Assembly: GCA_946409145.1 (NCBI GenBank)
Contig: CAMJVA010000006.1
Span: 1-21,336, forward strand
DNA from: an uncultured Enterococcus sp.
GTDB taxonomy: Bacteria; Bacillota; Bacilli; Lactobacillales; Enterococcaceae
Length of the DNA stretch: 21,336 bases
Direction of reading: 5' to 3'
The notes below the pieces were generated by a model. That model made no database searches. It saw only the letters and a program-made list of their open reading frames with translations, and was not told the origin of the DNA. The position numbers were made by a program, and so were the translations under genes. Of the stretch, positions 21,293 through 21,336 are shown piece after piece (within the stretch, counting starts at the first letter, position 1; each line of letters begins with the position of its first letter).

Positions 21293-21336
21293 AGATCGGA
21301 AGAGCACACGTCTGAACTCCAGTCACCAATGGAAAT
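21293..21336 (+). other. Illumina TruSeq adapter plus index (sequencing artefact)
   Basis: From 21293 the sequence reads AGATCGGAAGAGCACACGTC and continues to 21326 exactly as the standard TruSeq read-1 adapter. An eight-base index (CAATGGAA, 21327-21334) and AT, the first bases of the next adapter segment, follow. This is not genomic. Confidence 0.98.

Noticed and set aside
1..21336. CRISPR array, phage, insertion sequence or tRNA/rRNA genes
   Set aside because: No spaced direct repeats, transposase or integrase motifs, or tRNA/rRNA signatures were seen on either strand.

Overview
This 21.3 kb window is low-GC DNA from a Gram-positive member of the Lactobacillales, most likely an Enterococcaceae relative (Enterococcus, Vagococcus, Tetragenococcus or similar). 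The evidence is the A+T-rich third positions, the strong AAAGGAGG-type ribosome binding sites, an azoreductase that looks like enterococcal AzoA, a NagE/NagY-type phosphotransferase pair, and a CopB-type copper ATPase tail. Genus and species cannot be fixed from the sequence alone. All genes look like ordinary chromosomal genes. No transposase, phage gene, rRNA, tRNA or CRISPR array was seen. Both ends are contig ends: the last 44 bases are an unremoved Illumina adapter with its index, not genomic DNA.

Layout. 1-156: a plus-strand terminator for something left of the window and a minus-strand terminator for the first operon. 157-3630 (minus): promoter, CppA-like VOC protein, serine beta-lactamase-fold hydrolase, mannose-6-phosphate isomerase (manA) and HAD phosphatase, as one tightly packed operon. 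3686-8131 (minus): a TetR regulator followed by two half-size ABC exporter genes that should form a heterodimer, with two palindromic operators over the start of transcription. 8196-9440 (plus): a cysteine-less rhodanese-like protein and an FMN-dependent azoreductase. 9420-11017 (minus): an orphan glucitol-type PTS EIIA and an AI-2E family membrane protein. 11034-12112 (plus): a lactonase-family beta-propeller protein. 12186-12837 (plus): two unrecognised small membrane proteins. 12894-15889 (minus): GlcNAc-type PTS EIICBA and its BglG-type antiterminator, behind a CcpA-like site, an RAT hairpin and a leader terminator. 15908-17098 (minus): a possible 35-codon leader ORF, elongation factor P and an unknown helical protein. 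17230-18967 (plus): a YitT-family membrane protein and an XRE regulator. 19017-20610 (minus): a Fur box, then a DUF1858 protein and a DUF438/hemerythrin/PAS protein. 20627-21292 (minus): the C-terminus of a CopB-like ATPase and a HesB/IscA-like protein.

How the genes work together. Three regulatory circuits can be read directly. (1) TetR plus exporter: the promoter overlaps twin TGACA-N3-TGTCA operators, as expected for an autorepressed drug-efflux operon. (2) Sugar uptake: RAT and terminator overlap, so the antiterminator controls its own operon, probably with carbon catabolite repression through the cre-like site. (3) Iron or nitrosative stress: a near-perfect Fur box precedes a ScdA/RIC-like pair, next to metal-related genes. 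The most intriguing unexplained stretch is 16909-17229. It holds a short ORF with a strong ribosome binding site and a Pro-Pro-Asn motif directly upstream of efp, the gene whose product relieves Pro-Pro stalling. It also holds two interleaved, mutually exclusive inverted repeats.
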